Shown piece after piece: positions 16,368 through 22,198 of a DNA stretch of 23,778 nt; positions within the stretch are counted from its first letter, which is position 1, and each line of letters opens with the position of its first letter. A program made the translations under genes and the position numbers. Below the pieces are notes generated by a model, which saw only the letters and a program-made list of their open reading frames with translations, made no database searches and was not told the DNA's origin. The DNA is from a virus, in IMG/VR virus record IMGVR_UViG_3300045256_000121, positions 1-23,778 of that record, one strand, 5' to 3'.

Positions 16368-16700
16368 ATGAGTATAGAACGACCATCGTTTTCGTTATAC
16401 GATTTCAAGAACTGGCTGTCCAAGCAGAAAGATATGTCTGAGTTCTTTAACATTGAAAAGCCTATTGCTTTGAAGGTGGAAGGTTTCATCGGCATGAATG
16501 TGATCCCAAAGGTGGGGGTGAAGAAGTTGCTTGAGAAGGCTCACGCCGATGACGGCGATGCGGAACAAATGGTTCATGAACTCATTGAGGAAGGCGGCGT
16601 GATCGTTGACACGAAGGGTAAAGAACTCTTAATTGAGGTTGATTCGGGTTGTTTTTACCTGCCCCGCTTCTGCGTCCGACTTGTTAAGGACGAGGAGTAG
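16368..16700 (+). CDS. Small hypothetical protein
   Basis: The protein has 110 residues from the ATG at 16368, which has GGAG at 16358-16361; an upstream in-frame non-ATG start (16335) lies within the hairpin and has no ribosome site. It starts MSIERPSFSLYDFKNWLSKQ, continues with a helical middle (VGVKKLLEKAHADDGDAEQM) and ends in short strands (GKELLIEVDSGCFYLPRFCV). It is soluble and I do not recognise it. Its last 72 bases overlap the end of the convergent GT9 gene on the other strand. Confidence 0.7.
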   Translation: MSIERPSFSLYDFKNWLSKQKDMSEFFNIEKPIALKVEGFIGMNVIPKVGVKKLLEKAHADDGDAEQMVHELIEEGGVIVDTKGKELLIEVDSGCFYLPRFCVRLVKDEE

Positions 16701-17492
16701 CGCCTCCCACATGTCGTCTACCGAAACTCGGCTGACGCAAGCCTGATCGCCGGTTTCACAAATATCCGTACAATACGTTAGTCCTGTCTTTCGGCTGTGA
16801 CAGCCAAGGCAAGGTAATCCTTTTGCCGTCACTGCAACCACATTATCATTAAACACCCGAGTGTTCGGGGACACACTGCCGAAGAACACCACCGCCGGTG
16901 TTTCGACCGCCTGTGCAACGTGGAACGGGAACGAGTCTACCCCCACGAACGCTTTCGCATCTTTAATGATAGTCGCCAATTCGCCGACGGTCGTTTTATT
17001 CCTCACATCAACGTGACTCGGGACGAAATTGTCTTTTTTGCCACCCACGCATACGATCTGGTAACCTGCGTTATACAATCGCAGTGCCAGTTCTCGCCAC
17101 TCATTTTTACCCCAAGCTCGCCCGACCCAGCCTTCGGACACACCGGCATGGATGACGACGTAATTCTGAACTTCCGGCTTATTCACCGGGTCGTTCTTCA
17201 CAAACAGTTTGCAATCCTCGACCGGAATTCCGGCCTTCTCGGCGTAGCACTTCAAGAAGTTCTCATTTTGGCGTGCCTCGTAGGCGGCATCCAGGTTGAT
17301 GACCAGATCGAACTGCCGTTGCGGGTCGGGTTTGATAATGAAATCTACGAACGGGTTGCCGTGGAGGGAGTGGGGGCACTCTGTAGCAAAGTAGATGCGG
17401 CAGTCCGGGTACTTCTTCTTGAGAGCAGGGCAGACGGCGGCGGCTACAAAAACGTCGCCGGTCGAACCCATTCGGTTGATGAGGATGTCCAT
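16629..17492 (-). CDS. Glycosyltransferase family 9 (heptosyltransferase-type)
   Basis: The 287-aa protein has the GT9 (GT-B fold) plan. The N-terminal half starts ILINRMGSTGDVFVAAAVCP ('R.g..GD.l...p.l') and continues LKKKYPDCRIYFATE. The C-terminal nucleotide-sugar domain has VVIHAGVSEGWVGRAWGKNE and AFVGVDSFPFHVAQAVETPA followed by VVFFGSVSP, the best-known GT9 block. A Cys pattern follows (CLGC, YCTDIC, ACVSR), as in many GT9 enzymes. GT9 enzymes move heptose or related sugars to LPS or, in some systems, to proteins. It is coupled (TAATG) to the small gene before it and converges on 16368-16700. Donor and acceptor are not evident. Confidence 0.85.
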   Translation of the reverse strand: MDILINRMGSTGDVFVAAAVCPALKKKYPDCRIYFATECPHSLHGNPFVDFIIKPDPQRQFDLVINLDAAYEARQNENFLKCYAEKAGIPVEDCKLFVKNDPVNKPEVQNYVVIHAGVSEGWVGRAWGKNEWRELALRLYNAGYQIVCVGGKKDNFVPSHVDVRNKTTVGELATIIKDAKAFVGVDSFPFHVAQAVETPAVVFFGSVSPNTRVFNDNVVAVTAKGLPCLGCHSRKTGLTYCTDICETGDQACVSRVSVDDMWEALLLVLNKSDAEAGQVKTTRINLN

Positions 17493-17860
17493 TACGATTC
17501 TTTCTTTCTGAGCATTGTTTTCACTACCTTACAACCACTTGTATTTGCTTTCGGGGCTTTGTGGATGTTGGTGAAATGGATCATGGGGATTTCCCCCATT
17601 GGTAGATTAGTAAAACCACGGTCTTTTAACTTCTGTCGAAGTTCGGCGTATGAATTGGCCGTTTCTAGGCGTGGCTCGTACAACATTTTGTTGTCATTCA
17701 AGATTTTGCCCACTGCCATCTTCCATTGTGGCGGGAGTCCTAATTCCTCCAGACTCGTCAGCGGCGAGTTCACTTCCTTGTCCGTGTCTAGTTTGAAGGT
17801 TGTCACTATTTTCGCCCCTTGTTTCGACCGGCTCGCCAAGTAGAGATACAACTTTCGCAT
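17492..17860 (-). CDS. Small hypothetical protein coupled to the GT9 gene
   Basis: The 122-aa basic protein starts MRKLYLYLASRSKQGAKIV and has TSLEELGLPPQWKMAVGKIL and LRQKLKDRGFTNLPMGEIPM; no family was recognised. AGAGGAG lies 7 bases before the ATG, a strong ribosome site that fixes the start. Its TAA shares a base with the GT9 start codon, so the two are made together and it may be a partner of the enzyme. The first 167 bases overlap another minus-strand frame (17694-17984). Confidence 0.65.
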   Translation of the reverse strand: MRKLYLYLASRSKQGAKIVTTFKLDTDKEVNSPLTSLEELGLPPQWKMAVGKILNDNKMLYEPRLETANSYAELRQKLKDRGFTNLPMGEIPMIHFTNIHKAPKANTSGCKVVKTMLRKKES

Positions 17861-17984
17861 TAAACAACTCCTCTAGTAGTATAGAAAGTAATTCGAAGGT
17901 GTACTTCCCACCTGGTTCGCCGAACTGCTGGAAAAAGTCCTTCACGGTTACGGCGGCGAGTGCCGCTTTTTCTTGTTCATTCAT
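17694..17984 (-). CDS. Possible small gene overlapping the previous one in another frame
   Basis: This 96-codon frame starts ATG at 17984 and reads MNEQEKAALAAVTVKDFFQQ with a helical KYTFELLSILLEELFNAK before it runs into the region shared with the 17860 gene. The unshared part (17861-17984) looks coding and otherwise has no gene, while the shared part gives a low-complexity polar sequence (TRHGQGSELAADESGG), which suggests the real coding frame there is that of the other gene. No ribosome site is seen before 17984. It could be a separate protein, or the front of a longer product made by frameshift. Confidence 0.4.
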   Translation of the reverse strand: MNEQEKAALAAVTVKDFFQQFGEPGGKYTFELLSILLEELFNAKVVSLLGEPVETRGENSDNLQTRHGQGSELAADESGGIRTPATMEDGSGQNLE

Positions 17985-18641
17985 ATGATACCGTTTACGA
18001 AATACGCCAAGATCAAAGACAACTACTGCGTGGCTTATCTGGGATTGTGTAACGAATACTTGTTGTTGTTGAACTATTTCGTGCCCAAGTTAGAAGTATT
18101 GTACCCCGGCATCAATATTTATCTCTGCTGCCGTGACGAATATCTGCCAATTCTTACACACCCCCGATCATTCCCGATCTCTTTGCTCAAGCAGAAGAAA
18201 GAAGAACTCGTCTACGTCAAAGAGATTGTGTACGACGGGAACGGTCATCCTATTGAAACATTTCTGATACAGAGCGGTCTAACTATATCACCGGTACCGA
18301 TTGCGACTCCTGTACGAACAACACGGGCTGTGATTTTGACTAAAGGTAACTTCCCGACGAACAATCTGAATACTCAGGAAACGGAATGGCTGATGCTCAA
18401 GTCGAAAGAGATGGGTTTCACTCCTGAGTTAGATGTTCCGGTAGACAACGCCGGATACGTCTTGGGGGTTGAATGTTATGAAATGTATCGTGCCGGGTTT
18501 GCCGGGATAAAGACGGCGTTGGTTAATAATGGTGTCGGGACGGAATTTTACAAAAAGTTGTTTCTCGATACGGATATTTTAGAAATGGCAGGATATATAA
18601 AATCGAAGACGGGCAAAGTACCTAACAATCTTAGGGGATAA
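17985..18641 (+). CDS. Hypothetical protein, possibly glycosyltransferase-related
   Basis: The protein has 218 residues from the ATG at 17985; a TTG at 17973 would add four. It reads MIPFTKYAKIKDNYCVAYLG, then a Rossmann-like run (VLYPGINIYLCCRDEYLPIL) and later RAVILTKGNFPTN, LGVECYEMYRAGFAGIKTAL and VNNGVGTEFYKKLF, in an order that recalls the two halves of a small GT-B-type enzyme ('G.E...a...g...lv..G.GT'). This likeness is weak. It lies between GT genes. The start is back-to-back with a minus-strand frame at 17984, leaving no room for separate promoters; its stop (GGGGATAA) overlaps the ribosome site of the next gene. Confidence 0.6.
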   Translation: MIPFTKYAKIKDNYCVAYLGLCNEYLLLLNYFVPKLEVLYPGINIYLCCRDEYLPILTHPRSFPISLLKQKKEELVYVKEIVYDGNGHPIETFLIQSGLTISPVPIATPVRTTRAVILTKGNFPTNNLNTQETEWLMLKSKEMGFTPELDVPVDNAGYVLGVECYEMYRAGFAGIKTALVNNGVGTEFYKKLFLDTDILEMAGYIKSKTGKVPNNLRG

Positions 18642-18646
18642 ATAAT

Positions 18647-19216
18647 ATGTCAGTATTCAAGGTTAAGTTGAACAACGTAGGCCAGGGTCTTCTGGATATC
18701 GATCCGACCACGGGTGTTCCTTTTACTACGTCGAACCAGCGTAGCATTTATGTTGCTGGTCCGGGACGCAAGTACCGGAAACTGCGTGACGGTGAAACCT
18801 TCACCGATAACAACTATTGGAAACAGTTTACCGCCGAAGTTATTGGACAAGAAGCCGCTTTCATCGAAGTTGTGAGCGACGACGGTTCGGTTTATTCAAA
18901 CATTCCGGCTGAAAACACGTTCGCTGTCGGCGGAACCTACTCTTTGTCTACGTCTTACACGCCCGCGAACACCATCGACTTCGTGGACACTTATGGTGGT
19001 CCGGCTCTTTTCCTTCAAGTCACGAACACCGGCAACACGAACGGACTCGTCGGCGAACTCAACGGCGATACCAATGTTATCTTCACTCTGGCTGCTGGCG
19101 AGACTCAGGTTTTCAACAGCGGCGACTTGTCGATTACTATGCTCCGTCTCAAGTCAGCCGCAAACACGACTACGGCAAGCATCCTCGGCTCGGTTCGCAG
19201 CATCGCTAAGAGCTAA
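18647..19216 (+). CDS. Putative virion structural protein
   Basis: The 189-aa protein is beta-rich, acidic and rich in Thr, Gly, Asn and Val (PAENTFAVGGTYSLSTSYTP, GGPALFLQVTNTGNTNG, VIFTLAAGETQVF, DLSITMLRLKSAAN), like a phage head decoration or tail structural protein. There is no signal peptide. It has a good ribosome site (AGGGG at 18632-18637), C-ending codons at many positions (such as ACC, AAC, GGC) and a strong terminator just after the stop, all in keeping with high expression. No family was recognised. Confidence 0.65.
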   Translation: MSVFKVKLNNVGQGLLDIDPTTGVPFTTSNQRSIYVAGPGRKYRKLRDGETFTDNNYWKQFTAEVIGQEAAFIEVVSDDGSVYSNIPAENTFAVGGTYSLSTSYTPANTIDFVDTYGGPALFLQVTNTGNTNGLVGELNGDTNVIFTLAAGETQVFNSGDLSITMLRLKSAANTTTASILGSVRSIAKS

Positions 19217-19238
19217 AACTGCTTAACAAAAAACAGTA

Positions 19239-19262
19239 CCCGCCAGAAATGGCGGGTTTTTT
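19239..19262 (+). terminator. Strong intrinsic terminator
   Basis: CCCGCC (19239-19244), loop AGAAAT, GGCGGG (19251-19256) and a run of six T (19257-19262), 22 bases after the stop of the 189-aa protein gene. Confidence 0.9.
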
Positions 19263-19270
19263 CTTTTATA

Positions 19271-19386
19271 CCATAGGCGGCGAGAAAACCACTACTTTTC
19301 TCTTAATGAGAAAAGTTAGCCCTGCGTAAGGAACGAACAACCAAACAGGGCTAACCTCTTTAGGGTAGTGGGATGAGAGCCGCCAT
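19271..19386 (+). repeat. Cloverleaf-like structured repeat, copy 1
   Basis: Four nested stems are perfect: GGCGGC (19276-19281)/GCCGCC (19379-19384) closes; CCACTAC (19289-19295)/GTAGTGG (19365-19371) is next; two arms stand inside, CTTTTCTC/GAGAAAAG (19295-19315, loop TTAAT) and GTTAGCCCTG/CAGGGCTAAC (19315-19355). Copy 2 at 21071 keeps the arms with changes mostly in loops. Both copies sit at the left of a segment that ends in the same right-end sequence, so this is probably the left end of an IS605-like element, or an RNA it carries. Confidence 0.75.
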
Positions 19387-19667
19387 CTAACTTCCATCGA
19401 GAACACGCTAGAACACATTGCAGAAGACCGACCGCAAGTTGCCAAGAAGTTAAATGATAACAAAAAACTTAGTAAAGATTTGCCGAACGGTTGTAAGAAG
19501 TAGTGTTGTTGAAATTGTTAATGAACGAACCAGCTTGATTATAACTCATCTAGGAACATTTTAGTTTATGAGATGATAATATTAATCTCTGGAATAGAGT
19601 GGGTAGCCGTTTGTTTTGGCGTAAGACCTGTTCAGGGCGGGCTGTTGATTAGAACTAAAACCATGTC

Positions 19668-19690
19668 GTCTTTAGCGGCGGGGCAGTTGA
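19668..19690 (+). mobile_element. IS605-type right-end sequence, copy B
   Basis: GTCTTTAGCGGCGGGG (19668-19683) is identical to the right end of the TnpB remnant at 22158-22173, followed by CAGTTGAC against TAGTTCAC. The upstream half of the hairpin seen in copy C is not kept here (CCATGTC), so the stem is weak. The 25-bp tandem duplication begins at its edge. Confidence 0.6.
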
Positions 19691-19738
19691 CAAGGGGTGG
19701 TAATATGTCTATCGACAAGGGGTGGTAATATGTCTATC
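19689..19738 (+). repeat. 25-bp exact tandem duplication with ribosome-site/ATG pairs
   Basis: A 25-base unit beginning GACAAGGGGTGG and ending GTCTATC occurs twice in a row (19689-19713, 19714-19738), followed by GAC of a third start. Each unit holds AAGGGG and an ATG (19705, 19730). It lies directly at the edge of right-end copy B and just upstream of the second GT9 gene. Confidence 0.9.
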
Positions 19739-19768
19739 GACTTAAATTGGTCAGAGGAAGTATTTTAA
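19730..19768 (+). CDS. 12-codon leader reading frame before the GT9 gene
   Basis: ATG at 19730 opens MSIDLNWSEEVF and stops at TAA 19766-19768, which shares its last A with the ATG of the glycosyltransferase gene. AAGGGG lies 9 bases before the ATG. The TAATG join could couple translation of the leader and the enzyme. The upstream duplicate ATG (19705) gives only MSIDKGW. It may be a chance product of the duplication. Confidence 0.4.
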   Translation: MSIDLNWSEEVF

Positions 19769-20748
19769 TGAAGATTGTGACTCGACGGGTGGAGAATCGC
19801 AAGCCGGATAAGTTACAAAGAATCTTATCCCTGGGAGAGTTTGCTGAAAAGCGGAACCAAATCCTGATTCAGCGAAACGTTGGTGGGTTAGGTGACATCT
19901 TCATGCACCGTATGATGTTTGAGGATTTCAAGCGGGTGATGCCGGATGCCGAAATACACTTTGCCTGTCCGCGGAACTACCATGATGCCGTGATCGACCA
20001 CCCATTCATCGATAAGGTACTGGATTCGGCGACGGTGGATCGGTTTCAGTACATCATATCGTATAACACAACCACCGCCTGTGGGCGATACGAGCTTCGC
20101 ATGTTTCCCTATTCCGGTTTAAACCGAAGTGACATTTGGGCACAGCATTGTGGTGTTTACCTGACAAATCACAATATGCACATCCGCATGACGCCCGAGG
20201 AGGTTGCCTGGGGCAAGGCAAAGTTGGAGGAAAACCGTGACCGACCAGGACCGATTGTGCTAATGTCGCCCGTCTCCTCAATGGAGAACAAGAACCTGCT
20301 ATACCATCAGACCGAGGGTACGGTAAAGGGGTTGTGGGAACGGGGTAATTGCGTAGTCGGATTACATTACAACCCGCTTCAACATTTCACGAAATTGAAC
20401 GCACCGTGTCTCTACAATCTTTCACTGAGACAATGGATGGGTGTAATTGCGGCTGCGGATTACGTCGTGAGTGTGGACACGGCAGCCTTTCACTGTGCGG
20501 GTGGTATGGGCAAACCGTTGACTGGTATCTTTACTTTTGCCGACGGAAAAGTGTACGGCCGGTATTATAAGGGGTTTGAGTTGGTCCAAAAACACAGAGA
20601 CGACGGATGTTGGGATTGCGGTCCATGTTACGATTGGGGACGGTGTACTAAAACGAAAGCCAACCCGAAGCCATGCCTGACCGAGATTACTGTGGATATG
20701 ATTCTTAAGGCAATAGACAAAATGTTTGCTAAATACTCATCTAAATAA
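19768..20748 (+). CDS. Glycosyltransferase family 9 (heptosyltransferase-type), second gene
   Basis: The 326-aa protein starts at the ATG at 19768, with GAGGAA about 9 bases upstream; a TTG at 19747 is in frame but has no site. The N-terminal GT-B half has IQRNVGGLGDIFMHRMMFED ('GglGD.l...') and MPDAEIHFACPRNY. The C-terminal half has GPIVLMSPVSSMENKNLLYH, AAADYVVSVDTAAFHCAGGM and GKPLTGIFTFADGK, the GT9 'D....H.a.a.g.P....fg' block, then the Cys pattern CWDCGPC...GRC...PCLTEI. It differs greatly from the GT9 at 16629-17492, so they probably act on different steps or acceptors of one glycan. Confidence 0.85.
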   Translation: MKIVTRRVENRKPDKLQRILSLGEFAEKRNQILIQRNVGGLGDIFMHRMMFEDFKRVMPDAEIHFACPRNYHDAVIDHPFIDKVLDSATVDRFQYIISYNTTTACGRYELRMFPYSGLNRSDIWAQHCGVYLTNHNMHIRMTPEEVAWGKAKLEENRDRPGPIVLMSPVSSMENKNLLYHQTEGTVKGLWERGNCVVGLHYNPLQHFTKLNAPCLYNLSLRQWMGVIAAADYVVSVDTAAFHCAGGMGKPLTGIFTFADGKVYGRYYKGFELVQKHRDDGCWDCGPCYDWGRCTKTKANPKPCLTEITVDMILKAIDKMFAKYSSK

Positions 20749-20751
20749 GAC

Positions 20752-20994
20752 ATGCCGCAGCGAATTACACCCGTGAAAGTTATGTCCGTGAGCCAGGACG
20801 GCGAGTGCCACCTGACGATCACTTTGGAGTTGAATATCAATTTAACAGCAAACGGCGAGATCGGTGCGTCCCTTCAGGCTCAGAGCGAGAAGCCTTCGAA
20901 ATCTCGGCCAATTCAAGAAGACGACGATGTTGAACTGACTATTCCCGATTTTGTTTCGGGTATGAAGCTGGACTTTGGTAAACAAGTAGAGTGA
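20752..20994 (+). CDS. Small hypothetical protein
   Basis: This 80-aa acidic protein starts three bases after the GT9 stop, so it is likely on the same transcript, although no good ribosome site precedes its ATG. It has a beta-strand pair (ECHLTITLELNINLTANGEI), a polar linker (AQSEKPSKSRPIQEDDDVEL) and a short hydrophobic end (TIPDFVSGMKLDFG). I do not recognise it. Confidence 0.6.
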   Translation: MPQRITPVKVMSVSQDGECHLTITLELNINLTANGEIGASLQAQSEKPSKSRPIQEDDDVELTIPDFVSGMKLDFGKQVE

Positions 20995-21037
20995 AAGTGA
21001 TCGGCATCAATAATTTAGTGAATTTTAAGTAATACTA

Positions 21038-21066
21038 TTGACAGTCAATTGATATTAAAGTAATAC
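21038..21066 (+). promoter_or_regulatory. Possible promoter before structured repeat copy 2
   Basis: A perfect TTGACA (21038-21043) is followed after 17 bases by TAATAC (21061-21066), a poor -10. If active, transcription would begin near the left edge of the structured repeat and produce it as RNA. Confidence 0.35.
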
Positions 21067-21070
21067 TTAT

Positions 21071-21195
21071 CCATAAGCGGTGAGAAAACCACTACTTTTC
21101 TCTGAATGAGAAAAGTTAGCCCCGTGTAGGAAGCGAGCAAAGCGAACGAAAAAACAGGGCTAACCTATTTAAGGTAGTAGGATGAGAGCCGCCAT
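21071..21195 (+). repeat. Cloverleaf-like structured repeat, copy 2
   Basis: About 125 bases match copy 1 (19271-19386): the CTTTTCTC/GAGAAAAG arm is identical apart from one loop base, and the GTTAGCCC/GGGCTAAC arm is kept while its loop differs in length and sequence. The outer stem is slightly worn (AGCGGT with GCCGCC; CCACTAC with GTAGTAG). It is the left part of the element holding the RHH gene and TnpB remnant. Confidence 0.75.
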
Positions 21196-21310
21196 AATAA
21201 AAATTACCTAAAAACCGAAGCTAATTTGGCTTCCATTCGTCTAATTAAAAGATACAAAAAAACAGATAATTTTTCGATGAGATTTCTTTCTGCATTACTA
21301 TGAAATGTGT

Positions 21311-21466
21311 ATGACCAAGAAAAACAAAGCAGAAAAGGTGTTGTCAGTCAGAGTTCCTGAAAAATTGTTTGAGAAATTCAAGCAACTCTGTGATGAAAAT
21401 TACAAAACAATGTCTGATACGCTAAGAGACTTCATCCGGGATTATGCCAAACGAGGCAATAAGTAA
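21311..21466 (+). CDS. Ribbon-helix-helix (CopG/Arc-type) small protein of the IS element
   Basis: The 51-aa protein reads MTKKNKAEKVLSVRVPEKLF, then EKFKQLCDENYKTMSDTLRD and FIRDYAKRGNK. This is the ribbon-helix-helix plan: a short basic strand (KVLSVRVPE), helix A (KLFEKFKQLCDEN), a turn (YKTMSD) and helix B (TLRDFIRDYAKR). Such proteins bind DNA as dimers and often control the genes next to them; small RHH genes are found directly before tnpB in some IS605-type elements. The frame is intact, unlike tnpB. The ATG at 21305 is an alternative start; no clear ribosome site is seen. Its stop lies within the first codons of the tnpB remnant. Confidence 0.7.
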   Translation: MTKKNKAEKVLSVRVPEKLFEKFKQLCDENYKTMSDTLRDFIRDYAKRGNK

Positions 21467-22176
21467 AACACCTGTATTTCTACAAATACAGATTGAACCC
21501 AACACCAAGATAACAAGTGCTATTGAACAAGCACTTCGGTTGTATTCGCTACCTTTATAATCATTTCCTCGCTCAAAGAATCGCTGTATACAAATAAACA
21601 TAAAATTATTACGACAATGCAATAGAAATACCAAAACTCAAGAAAGACTTGCCTTGGCTCAACGAAGTGGGAAGCCAATCCTTACAATACGTAATCAAAT
21701 AATTACAAAATGGATATGATAATTTTTTTCGTAAATGCAAACAGAAAGTCAAGGGCAAAAAAGGTTTTCCTCGATATAAGTCCAAACACGGCAAACAATC
21801 ATTCAAGGTAATGCAAAATGTAAGACTGATTGAAGGCAATATGATAATACCTAATTTTTTAGAAGGTATCTCAATTGTTCAACACCGAGAGTTAGAAGGT
21901 AAGATTAGATTTGCTGCTGTCGGGAAGAACAAGGCAGGACAATAATTACTGTTGAGAAGGAAATTTCTTGTTTGCTTAAGTCTAGAAAAACTGTCGGTGT
22001 GGATTTGCTGGACTTCACATAATCGTGATGAAAATGCTAGTGTCAATATATACAATGAAGGTTTTAGAATCAGAACTTTCGGAACGAGAGGGATAACCGA
22101 CTGCCCCGATATAAGTCCCATCAGAGATGGGTTATTAGTTGTGTCGGAAGCTCCGCTGTCTTTAGCGGCGGGGTAG
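21463..22176 (+). pseudogene. tnpB: TnpB (IS605 OrfB) remnant with stops, frameshifts and a core deletion
   Basis: One frame from 21463 keeps TnpB landmarks: HLYFYKYRLNPTP, LLNKHFGCIRYLYNHFLAQR, IPKLKKDLPWLNEVGSQSLQ, YDNFFRKCKQKVKGKKGFPR and YKSKHGKQSFKV, broken by TAA at 21511, 21595, 21601, 21700 and 21943. A shifted frame then gives RKTVGVDLL, the RuvC-I motif with its Asp at 22002-22004, and after another shift HNRDENASVNIYNEG, the RuvC-III motif with Asp at 22027-22029. Only 25 bases separate these two Asp codons, so the RuvC-II Glu region and zinc finger are deleted. The protein cannot be made or be an active nuclease. It ends with TAG at 22174-22176. Confidence 0.85.
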
Positions 22177-22182
22177 TTCACA
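22075..22182 (+). ncRNA. Right end / possible guide-RNA (omega RNA) scaffold, copy C
   Basis: The end of the tnpB remnant forms two hairpins: CCCATC/GATGGG (22117-22131, loop AGA) and CCGCT/AGCGG (22153-22168, loop GTCTTT), followed by CGGGGTAGTTCACA. In IS605-type elements the tnpB 3' end and right end make the guide RNA for TnpB, the guide being copied from the flank. Here the flank would be the ribosome site and start of the actin gene. Because TnpB is broken, the RNA would only work with a TnpB supplied in trans. Confidence 0.5.
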
Positions 22183-22186
22183 TTAA

Positions 22187-22191
22187 AGGAG
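22187..22191 (+). promoter_or_regulatory. Ribosome binding site of the actin-like gene
   Basis: AGGAG (22187-22191) lies one base before an ATG at 22193 and 7 bases before the ATG at 22199, so the second ATG is the real start. The site is only about 5-10 bases from the right end of the IS element. Confidence 0.75.
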
Positions 22192-22198
22192 AATGATT

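Larger units (their letters stand above)
19271..19690 (+). mobile_element. Short transposase-less IS605-like derivative (MITE-like)
   Basis: About 420 bases run from the structured left repeat (copy 1) to right-end copy B. The interior has only a startless frame ending at TAG 19500-19502 (with IENTLEHIAEDRPQVAKKLN) and otherwise no gene. The boundaries match those of the larger element at 21071-22182, so this looks like a non-autonomous or decayed member of the same family. No target-site duplication is expected for IS605-type elements, so exact ends are uncertain. Confidence 0.5.
21071..22182 (+). mobile_element. Decayed IS200/IS605-type element (RHH gene plus tnpB remnant, no tnpA)
   Basis: The segment runs from structured repeat copy 2 through a small ribbon-helix-helix gene and a broken tnpB to right-end copy C. 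It is clearly more AT-rich than the phage genes around it, which suggests arrival from another genome. No tnpA (Y1 transposase) frame is seen, so it depended on a transposase elsewhere. The stretch 21196-21310 is AT-rich and non-coding with a small GAAGC/GCTTC hairpin. It lies between the 80-aa gene and the actin gene. Confidence 0.75.

Noticed and set aside
16920-17843. Plus-strand open frame of 307 codons
   Set aside because: It runs opposite the GT9 and small minus-strand genes, which have clear motifs and ribosome sites; the plus frame has none.
19271-19386. tRNA or tRNA-like gene suggested by the cloverleaf shape
   Set aside because: There is no T-loop GTTC.A sequence, anticodon arm of normal size or CCA end, and the arms are too long.
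19390-19502. Open frame IENTLEHIAEDRPQVAKKLN to TAG 19500-19502 as a gene
   Set aside because: It has no start codon or ribosome site and is blocked upstream by TAG within the structured repeat; at best it is a fragment.
21463-21945. In-frame TAA codons where TnpB homologues may have Gln, hinting at stop-codon reassignment
   Set aside because: Many intact genes in the window end with TAA, sometimes with TAATG coupling, and the remnant also has frameshifts and a deletion. Decay explains it better.
21071-22182. CRISPR array or IscB/HEARO-type element
   Set aside because: There are no regularly spaced short repeats, and the protein remnant has TnpB motifs with no HNH part.
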